Below, piece after piece: positions 1 through 8,090 of a DNA stretch of 64,000 nt. The first letter of the stretch is position 1; each line of letters begins with the position of its first letter. This stretch comes from Myxococcales bacterium (GTDB lineage: Bacteria > Myxococcota_A > Polyangia > Polyangiales > Ga0077539): NCBI GenBank assembly GCA_016792845.1, contig JAEUKH010000028.1, positions 248,001-312,000 on the forward strand, in the 5' to 3' direction. A program made the translations under genes and the position numbers. The notes below the pieces were generated by a model. That model was not told the origin of the DNA, did not search any database, and was given only the letters and a program-made list of their open reading frames with translations.

Positions 1-825
1 CAGGCGGTGGTGATCCCGCAGTACACCACCGTGAGCGTCACGGGCACCCTCACGGCCCCCGCGTGGGACGGCAACTCCGGCGGCATCCTCGCCTTCGACG
101 CCTCGGGCGCGGTGACCCTCTCGGGCACCGTCAGCATGGCGGGGCGCGGCTTCCGCGGGCGCGCCCACGGGTGCACGTACCGCTGCGCGCGCGGCTTCCA
201 GGGTGAAGGGCACGCGAACCTCGGCGGCGTGAACATCGTCGCCAACACCTCCGGCGGCGGCGGCGGCGGCGCGGGCCAAGACGACGGCGCCGGCGGCGGC
301 GGCGGATACGGCTCGGCGGGCGCAGCGGGCGGCGTCGGCACCTGCGGCGCTTGTCGCGAGGCGTGCCCCATCCCCGGCGGCAGCGCGGGCACCGCGGTGG
401 GCGGCGCGAACCTCGGCATGGTGGCCCTCTTCGGCGGCGCGGGCGGCGAAGGCGGCGCTGACGAAGACGGCGGGCGTCCGGGGCAGGGCGGCAACGGCGG
501 CGGCCTCGTGCTGATCCGCGCGGCGTCGCTCACCTTGACCGGCACCGTGGCCAACAACGGCGTCGACGGCGAGGGCGGCCAGCAGGGCGCCTGCGGCGGC
601 GTCGGGTGCGGCATGGGCGGCGGCGGCGGCGGCGCCGGCGGCGCGGTGCGCATCGTCGTGGCCACGACGGCCAACATCGGCACCGCGCGCATCGTCGTCT
701 CGGGCGGCGGCGGCGCGCTCTCGACCTGTCAGAGCGCGCGAGGCGGGGCCGGCGGCGTGGGCCGCATCGGCGTCCGCGGCGCGACGGTGACGGGCTCGAC
801 GAGCCCGGCCTTCGACCCGAACTAG
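1..825 (+). CDS. Gly-rich surface protein, C-terminal part (5' end outside window)
   Basis: The reading frame is open from the first base, so this is the 3' end of a longer gene. About 274 residues are visible. They begin with a beta-strand-rich stretch (VSVTGTLTAPAWDGNSGG, then SGAVTLSGTVSM) and continue as long Gly runs alternating with short hydrophobic strands such as GGGLVLIRAASLTLTGTV and GGAVRIVVATTANI. The same layout ends the two Cys-repeat lipoproteins at 29502-33575 and 52763-56272, including the shared pattern G-W-[ND]-G-[NT]-[ST]-G-G followed by a GxGFRG motif. By analogy the missing N-terminus may carry a lipobox and Cys-rich repeats. The role is unknown; an extracellular or outer-surface structural protein is the inference. 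It ends at TAG. Confidence 0.75.
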   Translation, partial: QAVVIPQYTTVSVTGTLTAPAWDGNSGGILAFDASGAVTLSGTVSMAGRGFRGRAHGCTYRCARGFQGEGHANLGGVNIVANTSGGGGGGAGQDDGAGGGGGYGSAGAAGGVGTCGACREACPIPGGSAGTAVGGANLGMVALFGGAGGEGGADEDGGRPGQGGNGGGLVLIRAASLTLTGTVANNGVDGEGGQQGACGGVGCGMGGGGGGAGGAVRIVVATTANIGTARIVVSGGGGALSTCQSARGGAGGVGRIGVRGATVTGSTSPAFDPN

Positions 826-915
826 GCCCCTCCTCGGGGGCGCCGGGGGCCGCCGGTGGCGCGGCCTCTCTGTGCCTGATTCTTCAGTAAGATCAATGGT
901 TTAGATCGCGGTGGC

Positions 916-2307
916 TCAGGGCCCGTTGGCCTCGGGGTCAGACTCGTCGAGGGGCTCGCCGCGGTCTTCCGCGAGGCGGCGGTAGATCGTGCGCGTCGCG
1001 ATGCCGAGGAGCTGCGCGGTGAGCCGCTTGTCACCGCCGGTGACCCGAAGCGTCTCGCGGATCACCATGCGTTCGATCTCTTCGAGGGGCGTGCCCACCG
1101 AGACCACGAGCTCTTGCCGCGGGTGTTCGGTCTCAACAATCTGCCGCGGAAAGTCGGCCAGATCGAGGGTCGTCGCGCGAGACAGCACCACGGCGCGTTC
1201 GAGGGTGTTCTCGAGCTCGCGCACGTTGCCGGGCCAGTTGTACCGCGTGAGCTTCTCGATCGCGGCGGGGGTCACGGTGAAGGGGCCCTTGGCGTTGCGC
1301 TGCGCGAACACCTTGAGAAAATGCTCGATCAAGAGCGGCACATCGCCCGGCCGCGAGCGCAGCGGCGGCGACGTGATGGCGATCACGTTCAAGCGGTAAT
1401 AGAGGTCTTCGCGGAAGCGACCCGCGGCGACCTCGTGGGCCAGGTCGCGGTTGGTGGCCGTCACGATGCGCAGGTCGGCGCGCTGCGTGCGCCCGCCGAG
1501 GGGCTCGTACTCGCCCTCTTGGATCACCCTGAGGAGCTTCACCTGCACGCTCGGCGAGAGCTCGCCGATCTCATCGAGGAAGAGCGTGCCGCCGCGGGCC
1601 TGGGCGAAGCGACCCTCGCGCTTTTGCACCGCCCCGGTGAAGGCGCCGCGCTCGTATCCGAAGAGCTCGGCCTCTAGGATGGTCTCAGGGATGGCCGCGC
1701 AGTTGACCGCGACGAAGGGCCCCGAGGCCCGCTGCGACCGCGCATGGACGTAGCGCGCGAGGAGCTCCTTGCCGGTGCCCGACTCGCCCAAGATGAGCAC
1801 CGTGGCGAGGCTCGGCGCGGCCTGCGCGGCGACCTCGAGCACCTGCCGGAGCGCGGGCGAGTTGCCGATGATCTCGCGCTTTCGGAGCTGCGAGAGCTCT
1901 TCTTTGAGCGAGCGATTCTCGGCGACGAGGCCGGCCTTCTCGACGGCCTTCTGCACCGACTTCACGATCTGCACCCGCTTGAGCGGCTTCTCGACGAAGT
2001 CGTAGGCGCCCCCGCGCATGGCCTCGACGGCGGTCTCGACGGTGCCGTACGCGGTCATCATGATCACCTCGGTCTCCGGGGCGACGGCCTTGACGGCCTT
2101 GAGGAGGTCGAGCCCCGAGAGCCCCGGCATCATCAGGTCGGTGACCACCACGGGCACGCGCTGCCGCCGCAAGAGCTCGAGCGCCCCCTTGGCGTCGGGC
2201 GCGGTGAGCACCCGGTAGCCCTCTTTCGAGAAGAGCCGTTCGAGCGATTCGAGGTTGGAGCGATCGTCTTCGACGATGAGCAGGGTGGTCAGCGGTGCGT
2301 CTGTCAC
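916..2307 (-). CDS. NtrC-family sigma-54-dependent response regulator
   Basis: Phosphorylation-controlled activator of sigma-54 RNA polymerase, 463 residues with the chosen GTG start. The receiver domain (about 8-125) has acidic pair D14-D15 and phospho-acceptor D57 in VVVTDLMMPG. The AAA+ domain (about 145-370) has Walker A GESGTGKE at 174-181, the sigma-54 contact loop GAFTGA at 221-226 and Walker B TLFLDEIGEL at 241-250. A Fis-type helix-turn-helix closes the protein (GGDKRLTAQLLGIATRTIYR). All catalytic and sigma-54 contact residues are present. An in-frame ATG 42 bases upstream (2349) is an alternative start; neither has a clear ribosome site. It lies downstream of two same-strand histidine kinases, its likely partners, across a 330-base gap. 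Confidence 0.95.
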   Translation of the reverse strand: MTDAPLTTLLIVEDDRSNLESLERLFSKEGYRVLTAPDAKGALELLRRQRVPVVVTDLMMPGLSGLDLLKAVKAVAPETEVIMMTAYGTVETAVEAMRGGAYDFVEKPLKRVQIVKSVQKAVEKAGLVAENRSLKEELSQLRKREIIGNSPALRQVLEVAAQAAPSLATVLILGESGTGKELLARYVHARSQRASGPFVAVNCAAIPETILEAELFGYERGAFTGAVQKREGRFAQARGGTLFLDEIGELSPSVQVKLLRVIQEGEYEPLGGRTQRADLRIVTATNRDLAHEVAAGRFREDLYYRLNVIAITSPPLRSRPGDVPLLIEHFLKVFAQRNAKGPFTVTPAAIEKLTRYNWPGNVRELENTLERAVVLSRATTLDLADFPRQIVETEHPRQELVVSVGTPLEEIERMVIRETLRVTGGDKRLTAQLLGIATRTIYRRLAEDRGEPLDESDPEANGP

Positions 2308-2637
2308 AGGGAGCCTGAGCCTAACAACGCCCTCGGCCCGACGCATCATTCCGCCCCGATGCGGCGCGGCGCGACGGGTCTTCTCGAGGTCTGCCCGCGG
2401 CGGCCCGTGGGGCGCGACGGCGCGGTCGAGAGCGCTCGAAACCGCGACGTTTTCTCAAGCGACGGCCGCTCGGTCGAGTAGGTCGCTGGTGCGGCGGCCC
2501 AAAAACAAGCGGCGAAACCTTTGGCATTGGGGGGAATGCCGGATTCGCCGCGCGCTGGATCACAATGCGCGTCGCGTGCCAACGGGGCGCCCTCGGAGAA
2601 TCGGGCGAGATGCACGGCCCCGCGGGTGAGGGGCCTT
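2308..2637. other. Intergenic stretch without a convincing gene
   Basis: About 330 bases between the membrane kinase gene and the NtrC-type regulator. Short open frames cross it on both strands, but their Arg/Pro/Ser-rich translations look like out-of-frame high-GC sequence. It probably holds the promoter or leader of the regulator gene. I see no clear hairpin or promoter consensus. Confidence 0.4.
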
Positions 2638-4431
2638 TCAACCCTGCAACGCGGGCCTTTCGTCTTCGCGCGGTGGCGGCGGTTCGACGCTGCTGCGCTT
2701 CGGGGGCAGGGTGAGGATGAAGCGCGCGCCGCGCCCGGTGCTCTCGCCGCGCAGCGTGCCGCCGTGCCGCTCGACGATGCGCCGCGCGTGGGCCAGGCCG
2801 ACCCCGGTGCCCTCGAACTGCGACGCGGGGTGGAGGCGCCGGAAGACTTGAAAGAGCTCGTGGGCGCGGGCCGCGTCGAAGCCGACGCCGTTGTCTTCGA
2901 CGACGATCGAGACCCGCCCGTCGGGCTCGTCGTGGGCCGTCACCGAGAGCCGCGCCTCGGCCCGGTCGCGGGTGAACTTCAGCGCGTTCGAGAGCAGGTT
3001 CACCACCACCTGGCGCAGCATCGCGCGGTCGCCGCGGAGCACCGGCAGGGGGCCCACCTCCCAGCGCACCTCGCGGCCTTTCGAGAGCTCGGTGAGGGTC
3101 TCTCGGGCCTCGGCCACGAGGCGGTCAAAGGGCACGTCGGCCTGGGCCATGGGGCTCGTGCCGAGCTTCGAGAAATGGAGCACCTCGCGCACGAGGGTCT
3201 CCATCCGAAGCGTGGTGTCTTGGATGCGCCCCAAGAGCTGCGACGACTCTGACTCGGGCAGCGTGGCGAGCTCGTCAGAGAGCGCGCCGGTGAGGCCCCT
3301 GAGCTGCCGCAGCGGGGCCTGGAGGTCGTGCGAGACGCTGTAGGCGAAGGCCTCGAGGTCGCCGTTGGCGCGGGTCAGCTCCTCGGTGCGCAGCGCCACC
3401 CGGCGCTCGAGGTCGGCGTTCAGCTGCTGCATCTGCCGCACGATCGCGCGACGGTCGGTGATGTCTCGCACCACCGTCAGCATGTGCGGGCTCTGCCCGA
3501 GGGGGAAGGTCGACCGCGCCACCTCGACGTCGAACCACTGGCCGTCGGCGCCGCGGTGTCGGGTCTCGACGTGCTCGACGCGCCCGAGGTCTGCGACCTG
3601 CAACGCCGCGAGGAAGCCCGCGAGGTCGTCAGGGTGAAGGAGATCGCCGGGCGTCTTGCGGAGAAACTCGTCGCGGCTGAAGCCGTACATCGTGCACGCC
3701 GCGACGTTGACGTCGACGAGCTGGCCGTCGAAAGACCACACGAGGAGGCCGTCGACGCCGGCGTTGAAGACGGCGCGGTACTGCGCGAGGCTCGCGTCGG
3801 TGCGCTGCTGCGCGGCCCGGGTCGCCCCGAGGAGCTTGCGGAGGTCGCGGGTGTTGATCTCGAAGCGGCTCAAGAGATAGTCGAGGGGCCCGAGACAGAT
3901 CGTAAAACAGAGCAGATACGAGAAGCCGACGATCACCCAGGTGAGCGCGTTGTCGGCGGGCGGGGGCCTTAACATGTTGTGGAGCTGCGTCAGGTGCAGC
4001 CCCGCGCCGACCCCGATGCTGAGCGCCGTGGCCGACCCGAGCGCGAGGCTCACGTCGCGGCCGAGGAGCACCGCCGAGAGCACCACGGTGCTGAACATCA
4101 GCATGCGCGCGTCTGAGAGGATGCCCTCGTTGAAGAAGCCCACCACCGAGAAGAAGAACAGCATCGCGCAGAGCGCGAAGGCCTTCTTCCGCCAGTGAAC
4201 CGAGCTCGCGAAGAGCGCCGCGATGGCCGCCGGCCCCAACGGGTAGACCAGCCCCGTCGGCCAGATCGTGTGCCGCGCGTAGAGGTGAACCTCAAAGCCG
4301 ATGGTGAGCGGCAGGGCGGTGACGAGGGCGAGGAGGAGGCTCCGCTGGGTCACCGTGGCGCGCCACTGCTCGGCGTCGTCGTCGAAGCGCCGTCGGCCCG
4401 AGTCAGGGAGCCGCGCTGCGTCGCCCCTCAT
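2638..4431 (-). CDS. Membrane PAS sensor histidine kinase
   Basis: A 597-residue sensor kinase. The N-terminal half carries several hydrophobic segments (LLLALVTALPLTIGF, AFALCAMLFFFSVVGFF, FSTVVLSAVLLG, WVIVGFSYLLCFTICLG), an integral-membrane input domain. A PAS domain follows (QYRAVFNAGVDGLLVWSFDG to TVVRDITDRR), then a coiled linker and a HisKA domain with phospho-acceptor H368 in FAYSVSHDLQAPL. The C-terminal HATPase has the N box (VNLLSNALKF), G1 (VEDNGVGFD) and G2 (GTGVGLAHARRIVERHGG). The ATG overlaps the TGA of the preceding kinase (ATGA at 4428-4431), so the two are translationally coupled. This supports starting here and not at the upstream in-frame ATG. The likely output is the NtrC-type regulator downstream. 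Confidence 0.93.
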   Translation of the reverse strand: MRGDAARLPDSGRRRFDDDAEQWRATVTQRSLLLALVTALPLTIGFEVHLYARHTIWPTGLVYPLGPAAIAALFASSVHWRKKAFALCAMLFFFSVVGFFNEGILSDARMLMFSTVVLSAVLLGRDVSLALGSATALSIGVGAGLHLTQLHNMLRPPPADNALTWVIVGFSYLLCFTICLGPLDYLLSRFEINTRDLRKLLGATRAAQQRTDASLAQYRAVFNAGVDGLLVWSFDGQLVDVNVAACTMYGFSRDEFLRKTPGDLLHPDDLAGFLAALQVADLGRVEHVETRHRGADGQWFDVEVARSTFPLGQSPHMLTVVRDITDRRAIVRQMQQLNADLERRVALRTEELTRANGDLEAFAYSVSHDLQAPLRQLRGLTGALSDELATLPESESSQLLGRIQDTTLRMETLVREVLHFSKLGTSPMAQADVPFDRLVAEARETLTELSKGREVRWEVGPLPVLRGDRAMLRQVVVNLLSNALKFTRDRAEARLSVTAHDEPDGRVSIVVEDNGVGFDAARAHELFQVFRRLHPASQFEGTGVGLAHARRIVERHGGTLRGESTGRGARFILTLPPKRSSVEPPPPREDERPALQG

Positions 4432-6065
4432 CGCGGCACCTCGGCGAGGTAGACGTCGACCCGAGTGCCGACCCCGAGGCTGCTCTCGACGTCGACGCAC
4501 CCGTGGGCCTCTCGCACGATGCCGTACACCGTCGCGAGCCCGAGGCCGGTGCCGCGACCCTCGGGTTTGGTGGTGAAGAAGGGCTCGAAGGCGCGCTGCC
4601 GGGTGACGTCGTCCATCCCGTGGCCGGCGTCGGCGACGGTGATGCGTACGAACCGCTCGCCCTCGGTGTCGAAGCTCGCGCGCCGCGGGTCGTTCGGGTC
4701 GAGCCGCACCACCGCGGTGTCGAGGCTGACGGTGCCGCCCTCTCGGCTCGCGTCGCCGGCGTTTCCGACGAGGTTCAAGAGCACCTGCGAGAGCTGCGAG
4801 GGGTCGATGAAGGTGAGCGCCGCGCGGGCCTCAAGGCCGAGCCGCAGCCCCACCCGCTCGCCCAAGAGTCGGCGCAAGAGGGGCTCGATGGCCATGATGG
4901 CCGAGTTGACCTCGACCCGGGCGGGGCGGTGCGTGCCCTGTCGAGAGAAATGCAAGAGCTGCCGCGTGAGCGCCGCGGCCTGCTGGCTCGCCTCGCGGAT
5001 GGTCTTGAGCGGCTCGTGAAGCTTCGGGTCTGAGCCCGCCCGGAGCTCGACCAAGGAGACGCCCGAGTCGATCACGGTGACGAGGTTGTTGACGTCGTGG
5101 GCGATGCCGCTCGCGAGGCGCCCCAAGGCTTCGAGGCGCTCGCCGACCCTGAGGCGCTCCTCCATCTGGCGAAGGGTGGTGACGTCGAGGAGCGAGAGGC
5201 AACCGCGGCGCGAGGTCTCGCCGGTGGCGAGCCGGTAGGTGAGCAGGAGCTCGACCCTGCGCCCCGCTGCGTTGACCACGCTGAGGGCCGCCTGGTGCGA
5301 CGAGACGCCGCTGCACATCGCCGCGAGGAGCTCGGTGAGCGGCGCCTCGGTCTCGGGCAAAAGAAAGCGCGCGCCGCCGCGGCTCAGGGCCTCGAAATTC
5401 GGCGCCACCGCGAGGATGCGAAACACCTCGCCGTTGGTGTGCAGGAGCTTGAGCTGGCCGAGCGCGTCGAGGAGCACCGCGCGGTCGGTCTCGATGCGTC
5501 GCGAGAGCGCCGCCGCGTCGCCGCCGAAGTGGGCCTGGCACCACGCGTCGAGGCCCCCGAGGTCGAGCTCGACGATGCCGGCGGGTACCGCGTCCATCAA
5601 GAGGCGGGTGCGCATCTCTTCGGCGCGGAGGGCCTGCTCGGCGCTGCGCTGCGCGCGACGCACGCGGGTCTCTTCGAGCTCGCGGCGGATCGCGGCGCAG
5701 AGCCTCGCGGGGTTGCCCTTGACGACAAAATCTCGCGCGCCGGCACGCATCGCCTCGACCGCGCGCTCCTCGCCCAACACCCCCGACACGAACAAGAACG
5801 GCACCTCGGGCGCGAGCTCTTGCACCAGCGCCAGCGCCTCGGCGCCCGAGAAGCCCGGCATCGACCAATCCGAGAGGATGACATCCCAGCCCGGGGTCAA
5901 CAGCGCGCTCCGCAAGGCCTCGGCGTGGTCGACCCGGGTCACCTCGGGCGCGAAGCCGCCCTTGCGCAGCTCGCGGGTCGTGAGCGCGGCGTCGGTGAGG
6001 TCGTCTTCGATGAGCAGCAGCTTCAACCGCAGCGGCTCGGGCGAGGCGGGAGTCTGCGTAGCCAC
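4428..6065 (-). CDS. Hybrid receiver-histidine kinase
   Basis: 545 residues, predicted cytoplasmic with no membrane segment. The N-terminal receiver (about 14-130) has phospho-acceptor D66 in DVILSDWSMPG and the conserved Lys in FVVKG. A PAS-like sensor segment (about 150-300) follows. The HisKA domain has H323 in GRLASGIAHDVNNL, a variant common in hybrid kinases. The HATPase carries LLNLVGNAGDAS, VADAGHGM and GTGLGLATVYGIVREAHG. Start is GTG. It is the first gene of the cluster that continues into the membrane kinase and NtrC regulator, and is divergent from the lipoprotein gene at 6117. A receiver ahead of the kinase suggests it is itself controlled by another kinase. Confidence 0.93.
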   Translation of the reverse strand: MATQTPASPEPLRLKLLLIEDDLTDAALTTRELRKGGFAPEVTRVDHAEALRSALLTPGWDVILSDWSMPGFSGAEALALVQELAPEVPFLFVSGVLGEERAVEAMRAGARDFVVKGNPARLCAAIRRELEETRVRRAQRSAEQALRAEEMRTRLLMDAVPAGIVELDLGGLDAWCQAHFGGDAAALSRRIETDRAVLLDALGQLKLLHTNGEVFRILAVAPNFEALSRGGARFLLPETEAPLTELLAAMCSGVSSHQAALSVVNAAGRRVELLLTYRLATGETSRRGCLSLLDVTTLRQMEERLRVGERLEALGRLASGIAHDVNNLVTVIDSGVSLVELRAGSDPKLHEPLKTIREASQQAAALTRQLLHFSRQGTHRPARVEVNSAIMAIEPLLRRLLGERVGLRLGLEARAALTFIDPSQLSQVLLNLVGNAGDASREGGTVSLDTAVVRLDPNDPRRASFDTEGERFVRITVADAGHGMDDVTRQRAFEPFFTTKPEGRGTGLGLATVYGIVREAHGCVDVESSLGVGTRVDVYLAEVPR

Positions 6066-6116
6066 AGAAATTACCTACCACGGCGCCGCGGCCTGGGAGA
6101 TACCCTCGGCCCGCCG

Positions 6117-7439
6117 ATGTTGCGCTCTCGTCTCGCTCTCGTCGCCGTCACGGCTCTCGCGGGGTGCCGCACAAACGCCGCCCCCCACGACGCGGGGGCC
6201 GCGCCGCGCGCCCTGCCACGGCGCGACGCCTCGACCGCCGACGTCGCCGCGCGGGCCGCCGACCGCCGCGACGCCGCCGCCGGGCCCGCCGCGGCCGACG
6301 AGGGCCCGCTCGAGCTCCTCCCCGTGCCTCTCACCCGGGGCGCGACCCTCGCGGGGCGCAGCGCGGCGCGGGGCTCGCTCGGCCTCGGCTGGGTGCTCCC
6401 TGACCGAAGCCGGGTGCACTGCGGGAGCCGCGACCGCGGGGCCTCGTGGCGCTGCCGCCGCCTTGAGCTCCCTGCGACCGCGCCGCCGCAAGCGAGCGTG
6501 GTGAGCCTCGTCTCGAACACCGGCCCCGAGTGGCTCTGGCTCGTCGAGACGCCGCGCCGAAGCTGGCTCGCCGCGCCCACCGACCTTACGAGCCCGAGCT
6601 ACACCCTCCCGGGCCGCATCACCGCCTCGCTGGCCATGCTCGTCGACGAACCCGCGCTCTACGCCACCCTAGAGCCCCAAGCGGGGCGCCGCGACGGTCA
6701 GACGGTGCGGGTCACCCGGGGCAACGCCGAGGCGCTCCGCGGGCCCGCAGAGCTCGCCCGAGGGGCCGAGGCGGCGATGGTGCGCGCGGGGGGGCAGGCG
6801 TGGTGGTTGGGCGTGGCGGGGGCACCGTCGGGCAACACGCTGATGGCCCGAAGGCTCACACCCACCGGGGCCTTCGAGGCCGCGACGCCGCGGGCGACCC
6901 TCGCGCCGGGCACGGTCTTGCTCGAACGCTGCGAGGCGACCGCGCGGGCGTGGGTGCTCGCCATCGGCACGGGTGCGGCGGGCCGCCTCGTGGGCTTCGG
7001 CGCCGCCGAGGCCACCGTCGCGTCGCTCGAATCGTTGGGTCGCGACACGCAGATCGTGTGCGACGACCGCGCGGCCTGGGTGCTCTCGAACGAGCGGCTC
7101 GTGCGCTGCGAGGCAGACGCCTGCGCTGCGGCCGCGGTGTTGCCTGGGCCGCGACGCATCGCGCGGCTCGGCGGGCAGACCTACTCGGTCGCGACCCGAG
7201 AGGGGCGCCTGGTCGGTGGCTTCGGCGACGGGCCGCTCAGTCCGCTCCGGGGCGTCGCCCGCGAGGTGCGCGCCGACGAGGTCTGGCTCTTCGAGACCGA
7301 CGGGCGGCTCACGCTCTTCGCCATCGGCGAGCTCACGACGGTGTGGTACTCCGACGATGGCGTCGTCTGGCGCGGGGCCCGCGAGGTCTACGAGCCGCCC
7401 GCGCACATCAGCCTTGACGTGGGGCGGGTGCGTCGCTGA
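6117..7439 (+). CDS. Asp-box lipoprotein, probable beta-propeller
   Basis: 440 residues. The N-terminus (MLRSRLALVAVTALAGC) is a lipoprotein signal with lipobox LAGC, followed by an Ala/Asp/Arg-rich tether. The ATG chosen puts this signal at the N-terminus; the frame stays open upstream, but that part is antisense to the kinase gene. Two Asp-box-like motifs (consensus S-x-D-x-G-x-T-W) are visible, SRDRGASW near the start and SDDGVVW near the end, which suggests a BNR/sialidase-type propeller. The acidic and arginine residues of a sialidase active site could not be identified, so enzymatic activity is not claimed. Its 3' end overlaps the convergent gene at 7408 by 32 bases. Confidence 0.8.
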   Translation: MLRSRLALVAVTALAGCRTNAAPHDAGAAPRALPRRDASTADVAARAADRRDAAAGPAAADEGPLELLPVPLTRGATLAGRSAARGSLGLGWVLPDRSRVHCGSRDRGASWRCRRLELPATAPPQASVVSLVSNTGPEWLWLVETPRRSWLAAPTDLTSPSYTLPGRITASLAMLVDEPALYATLEPQAGRRDGQTVRVTRGNAEALRGPAELARGAEAAMVRAGGQAWWLGVAGAPSGNTLMARRLTPTGAFEAATPRATLAPGTVLLERCEATARAWVLAIGTGAAGRLVGFGAAEATVASLESLGRDTQIVCDDRAAWVLSNERLVRCEADACAAAAVLPGPRRIARLGGQTYSVATREGRLVGGFGDGPLSPLRGVAREVRADEVWLFETDGRLTLFAIGELTTVWYSDDGVVWRGAREVYEPPAHISLDVGRVRR

Positions 7440-8040
7440 CACCCGCATCGGCGGGCGCGTCGCGCTCGTCGCGGGGTCGCCAGCCGCCCGCGCGCATCAA
7501 GCGTCGCACCTTCGCGGTGACCTCGGTGCACACCATGTCGTGGACGAAGCGCGCGTCAACGAACTCGACCCGCCCCGAGCTGAGGACGAGCTCGATGCGC
7601 CCCATCGACAGGGTCTCTGAGAGCTGGGTGTCGGGCACAAAGCTCGTCTGCGTCACCGCGAGGTGCTGAACCTCTTTGCGCCCGATGAGCACGTTGTCGA
7701 TGGCGTCGAGGCGATAGTGACGGGGCTGCTTCTCGATGCGCGGGTCGGGGTGCACCGTGAGCACGCCGTCGGCGACCGAGACGCTGAGCGCGCCCGGTCG
7801 GTGACGCCGCCATTGGTACCCGAGCACCAGCGCGCCGAGGCCGATCACGAACCAGAATCGCCGCGGATTCTCGAAGCCCACCATGGCCGCGAGGCCGACC
7901 ACCATCAGGGTGCCCTGGAGCCACGCGAAGGCGCTGGTGCGCTGGGTGCCATCCTCCCACGCGAAGCGGTAGGAGCCCGCGGCGCGCTGTGTCTCTTGGG
8001 CCTGCGCGGCCCGGTATGGCCCCGCGTCGTGCGCGTTCAT
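7408..8040 (-). CDS. Small two-helix membrane protein, PH-domain-like C-terminus
   Basis: 210 residues. After a hydrophilic N-terminus (MNAHDAGPYRAAQAQ) come two adjacent membrane segments (AFAWLQGTLMVVGLAAMVGF and FWFVIGLGALVLGYQW) and a C-terminal soluble domain of alternating strands (LSVSVADGVLTVHPD, HYRLDAIDNVLIGRKEV, IELVLSSGRVEFVDARFV). This two-helix-plus-strands layout resembles bacterial PH-domain membrane proteins of unknown function, but the match is by pattern only. The internal ATG at 8040 is preferred because the 40 residues upstream look untranslated. It converges with the Asp-box lipoprotein gene. Confidence 0.7.
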   Translation of the reverse strand: MNAHDAGPYRAAQAQETQRAAGSYRFAWEDGTQRTSAFAWLQGTLMVVGLAAMVGFENPRRFWFVIGLGALVLGYQWRRHRPGALSVSVADGVLTVHPDPRIEKQPRHYRLDAIDNVLIGRKEVQHLAVTQTSFVPDTQLSETLSMGRIELVLSSGRVEFVDARFVHDMVCTEVTAKVRRLMRAGGWRPRDERDAPADAGVSDAPAPRQG

Positions 8041-8090
8041 CGCCGCGAGGGTAGCACCCTGCGACCCCCAGAGAAGCCCCGAGCCCCGTG

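Noticed and set aside
826..915. GC-rich hairpins between the convergent first two genes
   Set aside because: Several short stems can be drawn (for example GCCCC-tcctc-GGGGG) but in DNA this GC-rich they are expected by chance and no T tract follows.
5097..6116. Upstream extension of the Asp-box lipoprotein frame
   Set aside because: Antisense to the hybrid kinase; the lipoprotein signal begins at the ATG at 6117.
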